From a virus: a stretch of 25,466 nucleotides of DNA. The translations under genes were made by a program, and so were the position numbers. The notes below the pieces were generated by a model, which was not told where the DNA came from, made no database searches, and saw only the letters and a list, made by a program, of their open reading frames with translations. Each line of letters starts with the position of its first letter. Position 1 is the stretch's first letter. Positions 8,640 through 16,348 of the stretch are shown one piece after another. The stretch covers positions 1 through 25,466 of the IMG/VR virus record IMGVR_UViG_3300025872_000276; one strand, 5' to 3'.

Positions 8640-11600
8640 TTAATTCAATTTCTTTTTTAACTCATCAATTTGTTCTTGTTGCTCACGAATTGCTTCAATC
8701 AATACTCCAATTAATCCATTATAATTTACAGTTTTATTTTCACTGGTGCTTACAAGTTCTGGGAAGATTTTTTCAACCTCTTGAGCAATTACGCCCATAG
8801 ACTGTTTATGAGTATCTTTCCATTCAAAATTAACTCCACGAATTTGAAGAATTTTATCAATTGGATTTTGTATTTGGATAATATTTGTCTTCAGATTAAT
8901 ATCAGAATTTGAATTGAAGTCTGAAGCAGTTACAATTCCGGTATAATTACCATTTAAAGCAGAAATAGTTCCCGTAGTTGCACTTATATTTCCATTAGCA
9001 CTTATGTTTCCAGTAGCACTTATGTTTCCAGTAACACTAATTCCAGAAGAGGTTGTAGAAAGTTTTGAAGAATTATTAAAGAATAAAGAAACTCCACCAT
9101 CTCTTTGTAAAGTGATAGCATTATGAAAATCTGCATCGTTCTTTAAAAGTCTTAAATATACAACTTCATTAGCATTTGTATAGAATTCAAGATAGTGATC
9201 AGATGCAGGAGTAAAGTTAAGTTCTCCACTATTTCCAATAGTTAATGATCCAGAAGTCTGAAGAACCCCGTTAGAACTATTATCAAGTCTATAAGTATAA
9301 TCTGAAGTATCTGTTGCGGTGTTATGGAAATCAATATATCTACCAATTTCGATAACACCATCAGAAGAAACAATAGGATCAATATTCCAGCGATTTCCTG
9401 AAGAACTACCAGTAGTTCCAAGTCCAACAAATGATAAAGTTGTAATTCCAGTCTTAGAGTCGTACTGAGAATTAATTGAAATGTTTGTTCCGACAAATTT
9501 TATTAAACTAGAAAATCCAACATATCCACTACTAGTTGATACATTAACACCAGTTTGTGCAGCACCAACAGTATATCCACCAATCGCACCAAATAATTCC
9601 CATTGATTATTTGTGGTATAAACCCAACCTATAGTTCCTCCACTTGTTGGATTTGCATCATATTGAATATCTCCTGGGTTTCCAGCGAGAATTGGAGTAG
9701 AAATTCCAACAGTGTACTTTCTAGAAACATCAACATTTCCTTGTAAGAATAAAGAACTTGCCTCAATACCCTTAATTGATGTTGATGTAACTTTATCTCC
9801 AAATATTACAGGTCCATTAAATTCAGAAATAGCATTTCCTCCAGATCCTCCTTCAACTTTAATCGAACGACTAAAGTTTCCTTCAACTAGATTAATAACA
9901 TTCAGTGCTGGTTCATTACCAATATCTTCACCAGTTACAGTCTGAATTGGAGTATCAAAGATCTCTTCTTGTCCAGTAACTGTGCTTAACTTCTTATTAC
10001 CAGAGTATGAGATACCCTTATCATTCATACCAGTATAGAAGTTAATTCCACCTTCTCTTCTGGTCGATTGTGCAAGAAGTTCTTCCTGTGCAGAAATCTG
10101 ACGATCTTGCTTATCTGGGAATGCGGTTGAATAATTACCAGGACCAAATCCAACATATTCAAAAGTATGTCCAGATGCACGAATGATAGAATGTCTTCTC
10201 AATTCAACTGGAAGTGGATTAACTCTTCTTACGGTAGCACCTAAAGAATGAGTACTTGCCTTAGTTCCAAGAACTCCACGGAAAACTTTAATTGGATCAC
10301 CACTAACAATAGAACCAGAAACAGTTGTTTTGACTCTTACTAATTCATCTTCAATCTGCAAATAATCGCCAATTTTAATATCAAGTTTATCAATTCCTGT
10401 AATTGTAATATCTTCCGTAGTTTCATCACCAACATTATAAAGTAAAGTTGTACTGATTCCAGCATAACTTACATTCATTCTTCCAGAAATATTTTCATAA
10501 TTGGAAGAAATAGAACCATCATTTGAAGTAACACCCTCAGGATATGCATAAATTGTTCCAGATACTGAAGGAATAGTATTAGAAACTCCAACATTAAGAA
10601 TAAATGTTTTTAATCCAAGTTTTTGTTTTACAACAAAATCACCATTATAAAAACTTTGGGTGGATCCTGTAATTCTAATCTTATTATCTACAGAGAATCC
10701 GTGGTTATCAATTGTCGTAACAGTTGCCAATCCAGTAACATTATTGTAAGTAATATTACTTACACGAATTGATTTGCCTGTAAGATACGCATACGCATTT
10801 TGAGAAAGAGTTGATCCAACACCAACTGTCGAGAATCCAGAAATTGAATTTGAGGACGTAACTGTAAAACTCTTAGCAGCACCAACTACAATATTTGTAA
10901 TTCTATAAAGATCATTATACCCTTGTAAACTTTCCGAAGAAACACCAGAAACTCTTACGACATCACTAACGTTATTATAAATTTCAGCAACTTGTACAAT
11001 TGCTCTTATAAATCCAGTTGTTGTAGCAATACCTGTTACTGTAAGAGTATTACCAATTCCATATGCGCTACCTCCATCCATTATACGGATATCAGTAATA
11101 TTACCAGAAGGATTAACTGCAACTCTTGCAGTTGCGTGATATCCTGTTGTTGATCCAGCAAATCCAACTAATCGTGCATTATAATAAGTCCCTCCAGATC
11201 CTTCACCATATCCAACACCACCATAAACAATATTGAGTTTTGTAATACGGTTTAATCCGTGATCAATTGTTGTGTGTACAGTATGAGTTGTTGAACTAGT
11301 AGAAACAATATTTGTAATTCCTACGCCAATGTTAGTATCAGATAGTATTTTAGATACAGTTTCTTTAGTGATACTATTGCGAACATCATTTACAACAACT
11401 TCTCCAATTAAAGAAGAAGATGCGAAAGATTTTGCCTCTTTTGGATCAGATACTGGATTATCACGGTTTGTTTGTGGATATAACTCTTTAACAGGTTGAG
11501 AATAACTTTCTCCCGTAAAGGGTTGTACTACAGGAGTATTTGATGAGTTAACTATAGTTAAATAGTAAACACCATCTTGCTTTCCTGGAACATATTTTTG

Positions 11601-14441
11601 TACTTCTTGATTCCTGTAGATATAATAAATGTTATTGTATCTCTTTCTCTTAAAATAAGGTAAAGAAGTAGTTCTAGATGACGTATTATTAGCAAATGTT
11701 CCTGGGTTTGTATTTAATCCAACAGAAAATTCTTTAGCACTACTAATTCCAGAAACAACATAAGTTCTATTAAATCCAGAATCTCCTATTCCAGTTGTAT
11801 TAAATGTACTCTTAACATTTACAAGTTCAACCTGAGATCCTACTTTTAGATTATGAGGAAGTTCAGTGGTAATTTTTGCAGTACTAGACCCATCCCAAGA
11901 AGCATTTGCAATAAATTTGAAGTTTCTCTGTTCATCAAATTCCGTAAATGTCCCACTGTTAAAGTATTTTTGAATTTCAGTATCTGATGCTCCAGTAGTA
12001 TCATTAGATTCTTGAAGAATAAATCCATCACTTGGCGGTCTTGCATACTTTTCAGATGTTCCTTTAGGAATTACATAACGAAGTCTATAAATTGTATCTG
12101 ATGCGTTTCTATTATACTTCTTACGTTTAATATAAGTTCTTGGTGTTGCTTCTCCAAGTCCACCAGTTCCAAGACTTACAATAATTGGTCTAATCGTATT
12201 ATCTGTAGAAGATGTCGATACTTTTACATACCATTGACCAACAGTAGTATCATATTGAATCGGATGTCCAATATCTCCAGGAACTTTATCAGATACTCTA
12301 CTTACAACTTTTAAAGAACCACCTTTATTGTTAAGGGTTATTTCTGATGCATCTTTAGCATCATTCAAAGTTTTTGCTATCTTAATAAGTGAAGTATCAC
12401 CCGAAGTAAATCCACTACCAACATTTGTATTTGTAATAGCATAATAAACGGTATTTTGAATTATTCCCTCTGGTAGTTGTCCAGTTTCACTTATAACACG
12501 AATAGATTCTCCATTCTCAAATGTATGTGGAGAAGTTAAAGTAATAATATTAGATGTAATGCTATTAATACCAATAGAACTTCTACCAACATTAAAAGAC
12601 TTCTCAGAACTTGTCTGAGAATTAGGCATTACGATACGTGAACTATATTCGTTAGTTATTCCGCCACTTGAGATTAAAATTCGAATCGTATCATTTTCTC
12701 TTGCACCAATTCTATACCCCTCAATAACGTGATTTGGAGAAACATCACGATTTTTTTCATTATACAAATATAACCTTTCATTTGTAGAGACTCCTACAGT
12801 AGAAGAAACATCTATAGCACCAAATTCAATTGATATCTCTTCATTTGAAATTTCTTTTGGAGGGATAATATGAGTAATATATCCACGATCATCTTGTGGG
12901 AATGCATTCTTTCTAAATCCAGAAGCAACAAGTGATTTTGATCCGAAGTTTGAGTTTGAGTTTGTAACAGATTGATCACCACCACTTTCTACAGAAAAAT
13001 GTTCCGCATATCCAATTGCAAATATAGAAACGTTCTGAATAAATGCATCATTAATACACTTAATATGGAAGTTTCTATATGAAGGTTTATATATTGCTCT
13101 TGAATTTGAACTTATAGTTTCATTTCCGGCAAAAGTATTATCTTTATATGTTCCCGTTGTTTCATCATAAAGAACAAATGCATTATTGTCTTTTTGAAGC
13201 CCAATTCCAGTGAATTGAGCAATGACCATAGATTTAAATCCAGAAGCCTTATCACCATCAGCAAGAACACCACACATACCATAAACAGATCTCAATGAGA
13301 GGTTGAAAATGTACGGTGACGCTGAAGTTACAGTATCAGAAGATAATGATAACACAGATCCTATTGCAGAAGGAGCAGCAACAGTAGGTGCATTTTGCAC
13401 TTTATACTTAATCTGAGTATCACTTACTTTTTCAGTTACAACAAAGTTTCCATCATATCCTTCTGCTGATATTCCTTCAATTCTAAAAGGAGTATCAACT
13501 TCCAATCCAGAAACAGCAGACTCCGTTGTTACGGTAATTGTCGTAGAAGAAGTTACTCCATCACCAGAACGAATACTTGTAATTCCTACAGATAATCCAG
13601 TAGAACCTACAATACGATATTCATCAATCTTAGGTTCAATATCAATTGAAGTTGAAGGATAATCTGGTTCAATAGAACGCCCAGATGATGCTCCATAAGC
13701 AAGACCAACTTTCTCATAATACATATCCAGATCTGTACGATCTGTAGAATATGTTTGGAATTCATCTTTAATTGATACTGGATTTACACCATCAACATAC
13801 TCAAAACAAGAAAGTTTATGGTGTGAGAAGTTTGGAACAAATAAGTTAGTAGTATAATCAATATAGCATTGTCCATTTGGATCCGCATCAAAGAGAGAAA
13901 ACTGCCAGAAATAACAACCACCAGTTACTCGGAAAATAGAAGATCTTCCAATATTATCATTAATTGGATTTGGAACATACTTTGGACGAATTTTTGTCTT
14001 TCTTAAATCTAATCCAATTAAAGAAGTTCCCCTTGGTACAATTACACCACCGTGAATACTATTAAGTTTATAAAGTGCATTACCAGGATCACTAAGATCA
14101 AAGTTAGTTGATAATTCAAATGGAGGAAAGTTATTTGAAGTAGTACCGTTTCTTAATCTAAAATTATTAGATCCATCTGGTATCCATCCCGGACGGTTAT
14201 CAATTATATGATCACCCGGATAAACTAAAATTGTAGTTTTACCAAATCTATCGTTATTCAGACCTCTCTGATATGAAAATCTTGCCGCTTCAACGAGTGC
14301 TCTTTGAATAGTTTTAAACGGACGAGTTAAACTATTTCCTTGATTTTCAATACTATCAGTAGCATCAAGACTGTTTGGATCAACATACAGAATATTACCA
14401 CGAACAGACTTCAGAAAATTTTCCAGGCGTGAAAGACCCAT
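8640..14441 (-). CDS. Very large tail fibre protein with S74 chaperone
   Basis: A 1933-residue structural protein, the largest gene here. The N-terminus (MGLSRLENFLKSVRGNILYVD, then ATDSIENQGNS and TRPFKTIQRALVEAARFS) is a conserved cyanophage fibre opening that leads into a beta-helix. Around residue 484 is ESGGDQSVTNSNSNFG, around 1070-1119 are GGVGYGEG and GGSAYGIG motifs, and around 1424 is HTFEYVGFGPGNYSTAFP, all related to parts of the 908-residue fibre. Residues 1846-1933 are an S74 chaperone (SDINLKTNI, RGVNFEWK, MGVIAQEVEKIFPELV) with a terminal coiled coil. Ser1846 and Lys1851 match the family's catalytic pair. Expected to trimerise and release its own C-terminus. A late-promoter candidate lies 32 bases upstream of the ATG. 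The receptor is unknown. Confidence 0.9.
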   Translation of the reverse strand: MGLSRLENFLKSVRGNILYVDPNSLDATDSIENQGNSLTRPFKTIQRALVEAARFSYQRGLNNDRFGKTTILVYPGDHIIDNRPGWIPDGSNNFRLRNGTTSNNFPPFELSTNFDLSDPGNALYKLNSIHGGVIVPRGTSLIGLDLRKTKIRPKYVPNPINDNIGRSSIFRVTGGCYFWQFSLFDADPNGQCYIDYTTNLFVPNFSHHKLSCFEYVDGVNPVSIKDEFQTYSTDRTDLDMYYEKVGLAYGASSGRSIEPDYPSTSIDIEPKIDEYRIVGSTGLSVGITSIRSGDGVTSSTTITVTTESAVSGLEVDTPFRIEGISAEGYDGNFVVTEKVSDTQIKYKVQNAPTVAAPSAIGSVLSLSSDTVTSASPYIFNLSLRSVYGMCGVLADGDKASGFKSMVIAQFTGIGLQKDNNAFVLYDETTGTYKDNTFAGNETISSNSRAIYKPSYRNFHIKCINDAFIQNVSIFAIGYAEHFSVESGGDQSVTNSNSNFGSKSLVASGFRKNAFPQDDRGYITHIIPPKEISNEEISIEFGAIDVSSTVGVSTNERLYLYNEKNRDVSPNHVIEGYRIGARENDTIRILISSGGITNEYSSRIVMPNSQTSSEKSFNVGRSSIGINSITSNIITLTSPHTFENGESIRVISETGQLPEGIIQNTVYYAITNTNVGSGFTSGDTSLIKIAKTLNDAKDASEITLNNKGGSLKVVSRVSDKVPGDIGHPIQYDTTVGQWYVKVSTSSTDNTIRPIIVSLGTGGLGEATPRTYIKRKKYNRNASDTIYRLRYVIPKGTSEKYARPPSDGFILQESNDTTGASDTEIQKYFNSGTFTEFDEQRNFKFIANASWDGSSTAKITTELPHNLKVGSQVELVNVKSTFNTTGIGDSGFNRTYVVSGISSAKEFSVGLNTNPGTFANNTSSRTTSLPYFKRKRYNNIYYIYRNQEVQKYVPGKQDGVYYLTIVNSSNTPVVQPFTGESYSQPVKELYPQTNRDNPVSDPKEAKSFASSSLIGEVVVNDVRNSITKETVSKILSDTNIGVGITNIVSTSSTTHTVHTTIDHGLNRITKLNIVYGGVGYGEGSGGTYYNARLVGFAGSTTGYHATARVAVNPSGNITDIRIMDGGSAYGIGNTLTVTGIATTTGFIRAIVQVAEIYNNVSDVVRVSGVSSESLQGYNDLYRITNIVVGAAKSFTVTSSNSISGFSTVGVGSTLSQNAYAYLTGKSIRVSNITYNNVTGLATVTTIDNHGFSVDNKIRITGSTQSFYNGDFVVKQKLGLKTFILNVGVSNTIPSVSGTIYAYPEGVTSNDGSISSNYENISGRMNVSYAGISTTLLYNVGDETTEDITITGIDKLDIKIGDYLQIEDELVRVKTTVSGSIVSGDPIKVFRGVLGTKASTHSLGATVRRVNPLPVELRRHSIIRASGHTFEYVGFGPGNYSTAFPDKQDRQISAQEELLAQSTRREGGINFYTGMNDKGISYSGNKKLSTVTGQEEIFDTPIQTVTGEDIGNEPALNVINLVEGNFSRSIKVEGGSGGNAISEFNGPVIFGDKVTSTSIKGIEASSLFLQGNVDVSRKYTVGISTPILAGNPGDIQYDANPTSGGTIGWVYTTNNQWELFGAIGGYTVGAAQTGVNVSTSSGYVGFSSLIKFVGTNISINSQYDSKTGITTLSFVGLGTTGSSSGNRWNIDPIVSSDGVIEIGRYIDFHNTATDTSDYTYRLDNSSNGVLQTSGSLTIGNSGELNFTPASDHYLEFYTNANEVVYLRLLKNDADFHNAITLQRDGGVSLFFNNSSKLSTTSSGISVTGNISATGNISANGNISATTGTISALNGNYTGIVTASDFNSNSDINLKTNIIQIQNPIDKILQIRGVNFEWKDTHKQSMGVIAQEVEKIFPELVSTSENKTVNYNGLIGVLIEAIREQQEQIDELKKKLN

Positions 14442-14472
14442 CTTATTAATACTTATAGTTTCCGTTATAAGT

Positions 14473-14480
14473 TATTTATC
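14473..14480 (-). promoter_or_regulatory. Late promoter candidate (GATAAATA)
   Basis: The minus strand reads GATAAATA, seven of eight matches to TATAAATA with the core intact. It lies between the terminator hairpin and the ATG of the 1933-residue fibre, 32 bases before that ATG, so it would restart late transcription after the accessory cassette. Confidence 0.6.
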
Positions 14481-14486
14481 TACAAG

Positions 14487-14511
14487 AAAACCTCCTACAA
14501 GAGGAGGTTTT
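14487..14511 (-). terminator. Rho-independent terminator after the accessory cassette
   Basis: A perfect ten-base-pair stem (AAAACCTCCT with AGGAGGTTTT) around a five-base loop, ending in a run of four T on the minus strand. It begins six bases after the stop of the Mom-like gene and just before the late promoter of the fibre operon. The stem also ends in T on the other strand, so it could act both ways, but no plus-strand gene faces it. Confidence 0.75.
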
Positions 14512-14516
14512 ACAAG

Positions 14517-15164
14517 TCACACGGAAGGAGTTTGGTTAGTATCGCCTTGATTATTATACCACTTCTCTTCTTTCCAAGTCAAGTTTTTTTGTAGTTGTCT
14601 ATCAAATACCATCAAATATCTATGTTTACGACTTCTTTCTCTCCATTCACCTTCAGAACCTTTTACTTTACCTCGTGAATGTTTAGTTCCGTCTGAATAG
14701 TAGAAATCTTTTTTTGAATCTGTAAGACCGTAATACTTAAAGTTACAAGCCCGATAAATTGTACCACTATGAAAGTCATTATCAGCATATGAGAGGATTG
14801 CTTTGACTTCAGTATCCTTTCGCAGTTGTCTAATCGCTTTTGAAACGAACCAAGAAGTGATATTATACTCGCTCTGTTGAGTTTGCGGATGAATACAGAG
14901 TCTTGAGAGTTCAAAGAGTCCTTGTTGCTCATTTCTTTCAAGTCCAAAAGCGCCTTTTGCAATTTCTGGAACTGGTAGTCCTGTGAAAATCACGACCCCC
15001 TTTAATCCACCAATATTTAGAGGTGAGAACTCATTTCTTTGAAACAATCCATAATTCCAACCACTTTTGAAACTTTTTGAAATATCTTTAAGATAATGAT
15101 ATTGAAGTAAAAGTTCCTCTGCTTGCTTTTTGGAAACTACATCAATATAAAAATCAGATTTCAT
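14517..15164 (-). CDS. Mom-like GNAT protein, candidate DNA adenine modification enzyme
   Basis: A 215-residue protein that resembles the Mom family of phage Mu, a GNAT-fold enzyme that modifies adenine in phage DNA and protects it from restriction. Visible matches are an HY pair at residues 23-24, FELSRLC at 84-90 (Mu Mom has a similar Glu-Leu-Asn/Ser-Arg-Leu), and SYAD at 125-128 followed by GTIYRACNFKYYG at 134-146. Mu Mom, as I recall it, has a closely similar Ala-Asp...GTIYRA segment. A Ser-Asp-Gly-Thr segment follows at 157-160, and a basic C-terminal stretch with KHRYLMVFD at 180-188. It starts four bases inside the preceding 57-residue gene and is followed by a terminator. The Mom assignment is from motif memory; a general GNAT acyltransferase with another substrate remains possible. 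Confidence 0.75.
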   Translation of the reverse strand: MKSDFYIDVVSKKQAEELLLQYHYLKDISKSFKSGWNYGLFQRNEFSPLNIGGLKGVVIFTGLPVPEIAKGAFGLERNEQQGLFELSRLCIHPQTQQSEYNITSWFVSKAIRQLRKDTEVKAILSYADNDFHSGTIYRACNFKYYGLTDSKKDFYYSDGTKHSRGKVKGSEGEWRERSRKHRYLMVFDRQLQKNLTWKEEKWYNNQGDTNQTPSV

Positions 15165-15334
15165 TCAAATTGCTTACATTCCATCATATATTCTACAGTA
15201 TTTGCTACATCATTCATAGCATCACGCAAAAATGGTTGTTGTCCTGATTCTTGCCTTACAATGGGCCTTGAATCATCAGTTAGAATCCATCGCCACTGTT
15301 TCATAGATTCGCAGTACCAGAGTTGCACCTTCAT
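15161..15334 (-). CDS. Small protein overlapping the Mom-like gene
   Basis: A 57-residue frame with an ATG at 15334, opening MKVQLWYCESMKQWRWILTD, passing through VRQESGQQPFLRDAMNDVA and ending EYMMECKQFE. Its TGA overlaps the ATG of the Mom-like gene (ATGA), the usual sign of coupled translation, which is the main evidence that it is real. The composition is that of a soluble, folded small protein with aromatic residues near the N-terminus, and no membrane segment is seen. In phage Mu a small protein, Com, also precedes and overlaps mom and controls its translation. This protein has only two Cys and no zinc finger, so it is not recognisably Com. Function unknown. Confidence 0.7.
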   Translation of the reverse strand: MKVQLWYCESMKQWRWILTDDSRPIVRQESGQQPFLRDAMNDVANTVEYMMECKQFE

Positions 15335-15356
15335 TTTATAGTTTTATAAGAACTAA

Positions 15357-15429
15357 AGCCCTCATTCGGAATCGAACCGAAAATCTTCCGCTTACAAGGC
15401 GGATGCAGTAACCGTTATGCTATAAGGGC
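15357..15429 (-). tRNA. tRNA-Thr (anticodon UGU)
   Basis: A complete cloverleaf of 73 bases. The acceptor stem GCCCTTA pairs with TGAGGGC (one G-U pair), a D arm contains GG in its loop, the anticodon stem is TCCGC/GCGGA with loop CTTGTAA (anticodon TGT), and the T arm is TTCGG-TTCGATT-CCGAA. CCA is not encoded. It would read ACA codons, which are abundant in the surrounding AT-rich structural genes. Its 5' end is separated by a single base from the stop codon of the 89-residue gene, so the two are probably on one transcript and parted by RNase P. Confidence 0.96.
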
Positions 15430-15430
15430 A

Positions 15431-15700
15431 TCAATCAGCAGGCATCATTTCTGGATTTTCCAGTTCAACTTCAAACATAAGAGGATGGCATTCTTCACAC
15501 ATCAAATAATATGATGCCTGATAGAGATGTTCTGGTTCAAAGCGTTTTTCGTTGTCTGCTAATTCTATGAGTTCCATATCGTACATAAGACTATCTGGAA
15601 CATCATCAAAGGTAAAGGGAATATTCTGAATGAAGTACATCAGGACCAATTGAGACCCTTTATTGTACCAAACGTATCTGGCGTCTATTCTGTATTTCAT
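15431..15700 (-). CDS. Hypothetical protein between two tRNA genes
   Basis: An 89-residue protein of unknown function. It opens MKYRIDARYVWYNKG, has a hydrophobic beta-like stretch (SQLVLMYFIQNIPFTF, 16-31), an acidic middle, and one CEECH segment at 68-72. A single CxxC pair is not enough for a standard zinc ribbon, though a dimer could share a metal. No signal peptide is apparent. It sits between tRNA-Leu and tRNA-Thr, with only one base between its stop codon and the tRNA-Thr. A TCTAAATA octamer lies about 24 bases upstream of the ATG. It may be a small early phage protein, but I do not recognise it. Confidence 0.7.
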   Translation of the reverse strand: MKYRIDARYVWYNKGSQLVLMYFIQNIPFTFDDVPDSLMYDMELIELADNEKRFEPEHLYQASYYLMCEECHPLMFEVELENPEMMPAD

Positions 15701-15723
15701 AGAATAGTCCTTTACTTTTGATT

Positions 15724-15731
15724 ATTTAGAG
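15724..15731 (-). promoter_or_regulatory. Weak late-promoter candidate (TCTAAATA)
   Basis: The same seven-of-eight variant seen before the 477-residue fibre gene, here about 24 bases before the ATG of the 89-residue gene. It overlaps the foot of a hairpin following tRNA-Leu. In a cassette that looks early-expressed, this may be chance. Confidence 0.2.
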
Positions 15732-15749
15732 GAGGTTAAGTCCTCTAAT
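15727..15749 (-). other. Hairpin directly after tRNA-Leu
   Basis: An eight-base-pair inverted repeat (TTAGAGGA / TCCTCTAA, seven-base loop) starts immediately after the tRNA-Leu discriminator base. On the minus strand it is not followed by a T run, so it is a poor intrinsic terminator. It could guide tRNA 3' processing or protect the downstream message from exonucleases; this is inference. Confidence 0.4.
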
Positions 15750-15833
15750 AGGAGCGGGGGGAATCGAACCCCCACGGTCATACGACCAGCAGATTTTAAG
15801 TCTGATACGGCTACCAGTTACGTCACGCTCCCA
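15750..15833 (-). tRNA. tRNA-Leu (anticodon UAA), long variable arm
   Basis: A class II tRNA of 84 bases. The acceptor GGGAGCG pairs with CGCTCCT (G-U at the end pair), the D arm is ACG...CGT with GG in the loop, the anticodon loop is CTTAAAA (anticodon TAA), the variable arm GGTC-GTAT-GACC identifies Leu, and the T arm is GGGGG-TTCGATT-CCCCC. CCA is not encoded. The first pair of the anticodon stem is a T-C mismatch, a slight irregularity. It would read UUA codons, which suits AT-rich phage genes. Confidence 0.93.
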
Positions 15834-15839
15834 TAAAAA

Positions 15840-16046
15840 TCACCCTTTGTAGGTGATAGGATTATACTTGAGATACTCACGAAATGTCAACTTCATTTCT
15901 TTTTGTGACATTCCGCAGTGTTTTGCTGCTTCAGGAAGATTCATTTTAGCATAAAACAAACCTTCATTTGATTGTTGGACATTTAGAGGAGTCGTTTTGA
16001 CTGGTTCCTCTTTGAGGGATTTATAATTGATTTTGTATAAATTCAT
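15840..16046 (-). CDS. Small protein with AraC-like helix-turn-helix pattern
   Basis: A 68-residue protein. Its C-terminal half, LPEAAKHCGMSQKEMKLTF (37-55) followed by REYLKYNPITYKG, follows the rhythm of the second helix-turn-helix of AraC-type regulators (Ala-Ala, Gly-Met-Ser, Phe-Arg/Lys, then Pro..Tyr). Such a single half-domain could bind DNA only as an oligomer or act on a partner protein. The N-terminal half is polar and probably disordered. A seven-pair A/T-rich hairpin (16047-16062) lies directly before the ATG and no clear Shine-Dalgarno sequence is seen. It belongs to the sigma70-driven cassette. The regulator role is a hypothesis from pattern alone. Confidence 0.65.
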   Translation of the reverse strand: MNLYKINYKSLKEEPVKTTPLNVQQSNEGLFYAKMNLPEAAKHCGMSQKEMKLTFREYLKYNPITYKG

Positions 16047-16109
16047 ACTTTTTCAAAAAAGTATCGTGTGAGATTTTTACCGGGAAAATTTTTAGACCAA
16101 AAATGGAAC

Positions 16110-16292
16110 TTAAAGTGGATTTGCGTATGAGAGTGTCTCTTCATCCACCGTAGCACGAACAAAATCTAGCACATTCATAAACTCTTGAACAGTATCACAG
16201 GACACTTGCTTTTCTGACCCTTCGCTGGAATACAGATACACTGTTCGCTTCAGAGGATCAACAACACATCGGGTCAGGTACTCATCTTGCAT
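16110..16292 (-). CDS. Hypothetical small protein, first gene of the cassette
   Basis: A 60-residue acidic protein (MQDEYLTRCVVDPLKRTVYL, then SSEGSEKQVSCDTVQEFMNV, then DFVRATVDEETLSYANPL). It looks like two or three beta strands followed by a helix. No known motif was recognised. Its third positions are visibly richer in G and C than those of the flanking tail genes, closer to host-like codon use. It is the first gene after a sigma70-type promoter whose predicted start point leaves an untranslated leader of about 20 bases. A clear Shine-Dalgarno sequence is not visible. Probably an early phage protein; function unknown. Confidence 0.7.
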   Translation of the reverse strand: MQDEYLTRCVVDPLKRTVYLYSSEGSEKQVSCDTVQEFMNVLDFVRATVDEETLSYANPL

Positions 16293-16317
16293 CAGTTCGT
16301 TTCGTGATTACCCAAGT

Positions 16318-16346
16318 ATCATAGCACGGTCAGGGGGGAAAGTCAA
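16318..16346 (-). promoter_or_regulatory. Host-type sigma70 promoter (TTGACT-17-TATGAT)
   Basis: On the minus strand a -35 box TTGACT (16346-16341) and a -10 box TATGAT (16323-16318) are separated by exactly 17 bases. Each box differs from consensus at one position. It lies immediately after the hydrolase stop codon and would start RNA near 16311, leading into the 60-residue gene. The position at the head of a group of small genes and tRNAs, and the lack of such promoters before the fibre genes, support a genuine early or constitutive promoter. Confidence 0.75.
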
Positions 16347-16348
16347 GG

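Noticed and set aside
15161-15334. The 57-residue protein as a true Com homologue
   Set aside because: Com of phage Mu is a zinc-finger protein; this protein has only two cysteines far apart. Only the gene arrangement is similar.
15431-15700. Zinc ribbon in the 89-residue protein
   Set aside because: Only a single CxxC pair (CEEC) is present; no second pair of Cys or His at suitable spacing was found except the adjacent His.
15727-15749. Hairpin after tRNA-Leu as an intrinsic terminator
   Set aside because: No T run follows the stem on the minus strand, and genes of the same cassette continue directly downstream.
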